DNA of 64,000 bases from Chinchilla lanigera (lineage: Eukaryota; Chordata; Mammalia; Rodentia; Chinchillidae). Below, piece after piece: positions 60,706-64,000 of this stretch. The stretch spans positions 13,873,866 to 13,937,865 of the forward strand of contig NW_004955405.1 of NCBI RefSeq assembly GCF_000276665.1, written 5' to 3'. A program made the position numbers and the translations under genes. The notes under the pieces were generated by a model. That model had not been told where the DNA came from. It made no database searches and saw only the letters and a list, made by a program, of their open reading frames with translations. Position 1 is the first letter of the stretch. Each line of letters opens with the position of its first letter.

Positions 60706-62245
60706 AAATTTTAACTTTGCCAAAAGAGTTTGAAACCTGGGATTTATAATGGGAATGAACTTGCAAACCACATAAACATTCAAAGAAAACCAATAGCCAT
60801 GTCATTGGTCACTGAATCCTGGAGCAGTGAAAAAAGACATTAGGGAGCTTATCAGTTCTATCATGGAGTTAACACACACCTCCCATCATATGTATGCCTG
60901 CTTACTACAACCTAAAATAATTTGGTGCTGTCAAGAAGCTTTTCCATTTCACATATAATGATGTTGAGATTGAGGGAGTGATTAATAATTCTCAGCTTAT
61001 AAATCTCACAGTAGGCATTTAACCTACCGCTCCCAACAAACTGCTGTTATAAATGAGTTAAACCTTAACATTTCTTACCTTTGTATAGGAAGAACTTTGG
61101 TATTCATTAATTCCTCTTTCTTTAAGATGAAAGTGTGAGCCAAACAAATTTAGACATGAATCTTTCTAGAAGTCTAGTAGCCAGATGGGAAGATTAATCC
61201 TTAAGCAGTCCAGCTGCCTTCCAGAAGATGAAGGAGGCAGGATGCAGGCAGCTATGCAGATGGACTTGTACTTTCTACTTAAAGGTGGTAGTTTTCAAAT
61301 CAAGTGCTTTTCCTTGAGTCAAGTGTTCTTTCAACTCAGAGTGTAATCATTGCTATAACTGTACTCCATGAGGACTGATTCCAGAAGTGGGGCTCAAGCA
61401 GGTAATAGTGTAGTCATGATTGTAGCGGTTTAAAGATTATAAATAGTACTAAAGAACATAGGCTGCATCCATGTCACTGTGCTCCCCTGTGATTCCCTTC
61501 TCTTAGATGTGAAATGTAAAGTGGGAAGTAAATAAGAGTATTACAGGACCCACCTGGTAGTGTTTCAGTACAAAGCACTGGGATGTAATTATTGCCCAAT
61601 AATTTATATTATTAGTAATAGTAGCAACAGTAGTAACAGTCACAGCAGTATAACTTTTTCCTAAGTAAAAGAAGTTTTGGGAAAGCACAAGGAAAGACAC
61701 AAAAATGTAAAATGATGGAGGGAAAATGACCAAAATGTTTATTTTAATCTGTTTTATTTTGATATATTCTGCCTCAGTGAGTTAACAAAGTACAAGGGAT
61801 TTTCACTCTTGCCTTTCGGAACAGTGAGAAGTATCACTATTTTTATGTATGGATGACAGACAGTAACTTAGAAAATGATACCTATGTTATAAATGCTTGA
61901 AATGTAAATAATAAGATGTGGGATACTAATTTGCATTCTGTTCTTTCTCAGATCTCAGGTATTTTTTAAACTAAATCCAAATGCTTGCTTTTATATAATA
62001 TATATAATCATTTCATTCAATGTCCTTCAGATAGTGATTTTATTGTGTGATGGGATGGCCTATTATTGCCATACTGAATTTTATAATTTCAATGCTCTTA
62101 ACAAAAGCAATGACTTCTACATCATATAAATATGGCAGTAGCCACAAAAGAAAATTTTATTTCATTTAAACCCTATTGATGTGCATAATTACTCTCTTTA
62201 TTCTATCATATGTAAAATAACAATCTTTATATCCAGTACATTTTT
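60706..62245. other. unassigned sequence
   Basis: No supported gene or repeat. Short AT-rich frames only. Confidence 0.4.
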
Positions 62246-62626
62246 AATTTATATGTTGGCTTCTTATTTAGTAAGCAAATATTTGCTGAGTACCCCAACA
62301 TGTAGATCAATATAATGTAGCATTGAGAAAAAGGTAAGATTTTCCCTCGTGAGCTTATAGCATAGTAAGAAAAATAAATACTGCACACCACTATAAACAA
62401 GTTATTCAGTGTTCTGATTACATTATATAGTACATACAAATATGGAAGAGAGCAAAATGTACATTCAACCAATTTTAGTGATCAATAAGGATCCTGGAAG
62501 AATTCATTTTTAATAGGAAAACTTAAATCTAAAAAAAAATGATGTGAACATTCTCAAGATGAATAGGTACTGATAGAAAAAGTGAAGCTTGTTCCAGAAA
62601 GAAGGAACTGAAAGCACAAACATCTT

Positions 62627-62719
62627 TTTTTTTTCCCCCCCTCCGGTACCAGGAACCGAACTCACGACCTTGCGCTTGCCAGGCAGGCGCTTTTGCCGCT
62701 GAGCTAAATCCCCAGCCCC
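62627..62719 (-). mobile_element. young ID SINE, antisense, 14-bp TSD
   Basis: A T run then cccccctccggtaccagga, accgaactcacgaccttgcg, cttgccaggcaggcgctttt and gccgctgagctaaatcccca. The perfect duplication agcacaaacatctt lies at 62613-62626 and 62720-62733. It matches the 8.4-kb copy almost exactly, including the tttt in gcgcttttgcc (sense gcaaaagcgc), so the two share a subfamily marker. Confidence 0.95.
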
Positions 62720-63343
62720 AGCACAAACATCTTGAGTTACTAAAAGTACATAATACATTGAGGAATTAAGAGAAGGCTTTTACTACTATCTCCTAAAGAA
62801 CACATTGGTAAGGGGTGAGTACAGGACATAATTGTAGGAATGGAACTATATTCCAACTTGCAACTAAATTTAAAAATTTGGACTGTTTCTTGCAGGAATT
62901 ATGAGCATTGAAATTTTTCTTAACTGATGCGGTGACATAAATAGCTGTACGGATGAACTGCAACTGTGCAGGATGCAAGAAGTGATGAATAAGTGCCAGA
63001 TACAATGGTATTAAAGAACCAGAAGGCAGAAATGGGGGGATGGCAGAGTCTGATAAAGAGGAAGGTCGGGTGTATATGTGGGGATGAAGAGAGTGAGGGG
63101 AGAGGAAAGCACAATTTTTCTTTCTGACTGAAGTGAGTGAGCATGCTATGAGAAAGGATTCTAGAAGCATCAACTCAGTAAATGTAAAGGAAAGATATTG
63201 TGGATCACATGTCAGATAATTCTTTCATATTATGGAAGAGTGAGAGGAAGGAAGGACAAAAGTTCTGGTCTAGAGGGATTTCTTACATATAGGATTTGTA
63301 ACAACTCTACAAATTTGGCTTTTTAGATTTAAACTGTGTGAGT

Positions 63344-63491
63344 GGATAGTTAGATGATAGATTAGATAGATAGATGTTACATTAGATAGATAGATAGATA
63401 GATAAGTTGATAGATGATAGATAGATGATAGATAGATACATAGATAGATACATAGATAGATACATAGATAGATAGGAGCAATGGATAGATA
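63344..63491. repeat. (GATA)n microsatellite
   Basis: GATA units with regular interruptions (gatacatagatagatacata and tgatagatgatag). Minus frames rich in Ile, Tyr and Ser are shadows. Probably polymorphic. Confidence 0.95.
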
Positions 63492-64000
63492 AAATTGAAA
63501 TTCAAAAGAATCATAGAAATGCACCCTAAAAAGGAACAAAATAGAGTTGTAACTGAAGTTGGGATCTTCAAGCAAGGACCCCTTTGAGTCATTTTAACCT
63601 TACTTTGATATGCATGAATACACCTGAGGAGGAACAGTCCAGTTAGAACATTGAAAATACTGGACAGAAAGGGAATTACATAATCTACGGAAAATTTAAA
63701 GGTAAGTTTTAGAAAGGATGAGTGACAACTCAAACCTTGTGAAAGAAAACAAACAGTAAATCTTATTTTGTGTGGTAAACTTGTAATAACAGTTTAAGAT
63801 AACTCCTTCCTGATTTTCATTTCTGTCAGAAGAGAAAATTTGAGTTTCTGCTGAGAATGCATAGTATGATAAAAGAAATGAGGAGTTTTACAAAGTGAAA
63901 AAGTTACTTTAAGTCATTGATTTCACAGATGGTCAAAGGGTCCCTGATGCTCATGACCATAAATGAATAGTTATATTGATCTACTTTATGCTGGGATGCT

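Larger units (their letters stand above)
62250..63740 (-). mobile_element. L2 LINE, antisense, decayed
   Basis: aagcaaatatttgctgagta, ccccaacatgtagatc, ccctcgtgagcttatagcat, then, past an ID SINE, wording such as cagaaagaaggaactgaaag and ggatttgtaacaactctac, follows an antisense L2 3' region over more than 1 kb. It is interrupted by the ID SINE at 62627 and the GATA repeat at 63344. Right part less certain. Confidence 0.5.

Noticed and set aside
63344..63491. CRISPR-like regular repeat
   Set aside because: Spacing comes from GATA microsatellite units with simple interruptions in a mammalian genome.

Overview
The window is 64 kb of AT-rich nuclear DNA from a mammal, almost certainly a rodent. 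The evidence is many copies of a tRNA-derived ID-type SINE, monomeric 7SL-derived B1-like SINEs and ID/B1 composites, together with ERVL-MaLR LTRs, several ages of LINE-1, and old L2 and Tigger debris. The youngest ID copies (core with gatttagctcagcggcaaag and an end in ggtaccgg or ggtaccag) do not look like the usual mouse, rat or squirrel forms. I would guess a non-muroid rodent, perhaps in the beaver / pocket gopher / kangaroo rat group, but this is inference. I found no convincing protein-coding exon, splice-bounded gene, tRNA, rRNA or snRNA gene. Open frames longer than 60 codons fall in repeats, run through N gaps, or look like chance frames in AT-rich DNA.

Layout. 1-9 kb: a B1 remnant, a candidate ERV LTR, an ID/B1 composite, an MLT/MST-like LTR, two ID copies and an LTR-like block. 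9-18 kb: an L2 3' end, a CCTT microsatellite, an L1 3' UTR scrap beside a poly(T) run framed by direct repeats, a moderately GC-rich unknown block (12.9-13.5 kb), a 100-N gap, ID copies, a Tigger-like DNA transposon, and a GC-richer block with degenerate tandem units (16.7-17.4 kb). 18-24 kb: an antisense L1 3' half, a tandem ID dimer with perfect target-site duplications, and another antisense L1 scrap. 26.1-28.0 kb: the most unusual object, a MaLR-type retroelement whose right LTR is inverted relative to its left LTR and whose outer ends are flanked by the same 6 bp; it holds a 350-N gap. 30-41 kb: several MaLR-like solo LTRs in both orientations, an L1 with a younger L1 3' end nested in it, and an L2 fragment. 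45-47 kb: old antisense L1. 50.5-54.5 kb: a decayed sense L1 (ORF1/ORF2 region) containing a tiny hAT-like MITE. 55.6-57.6 kb: L1 pieces in alternating orientation. 60-64 kb: a B1-like SINE, an antisense L2, a young ID and a GATA microsatellite.

Nothing here works together as a pathway. The window reads as an intergenic or deep-intronic repeat landscape. Its interest lies in the structure and mechanism of the mobile elements. Long gaps between the listed elements are described as unassigned. Repeat family names are from memory of consensus sequences and need RepeatMasker confirmation.
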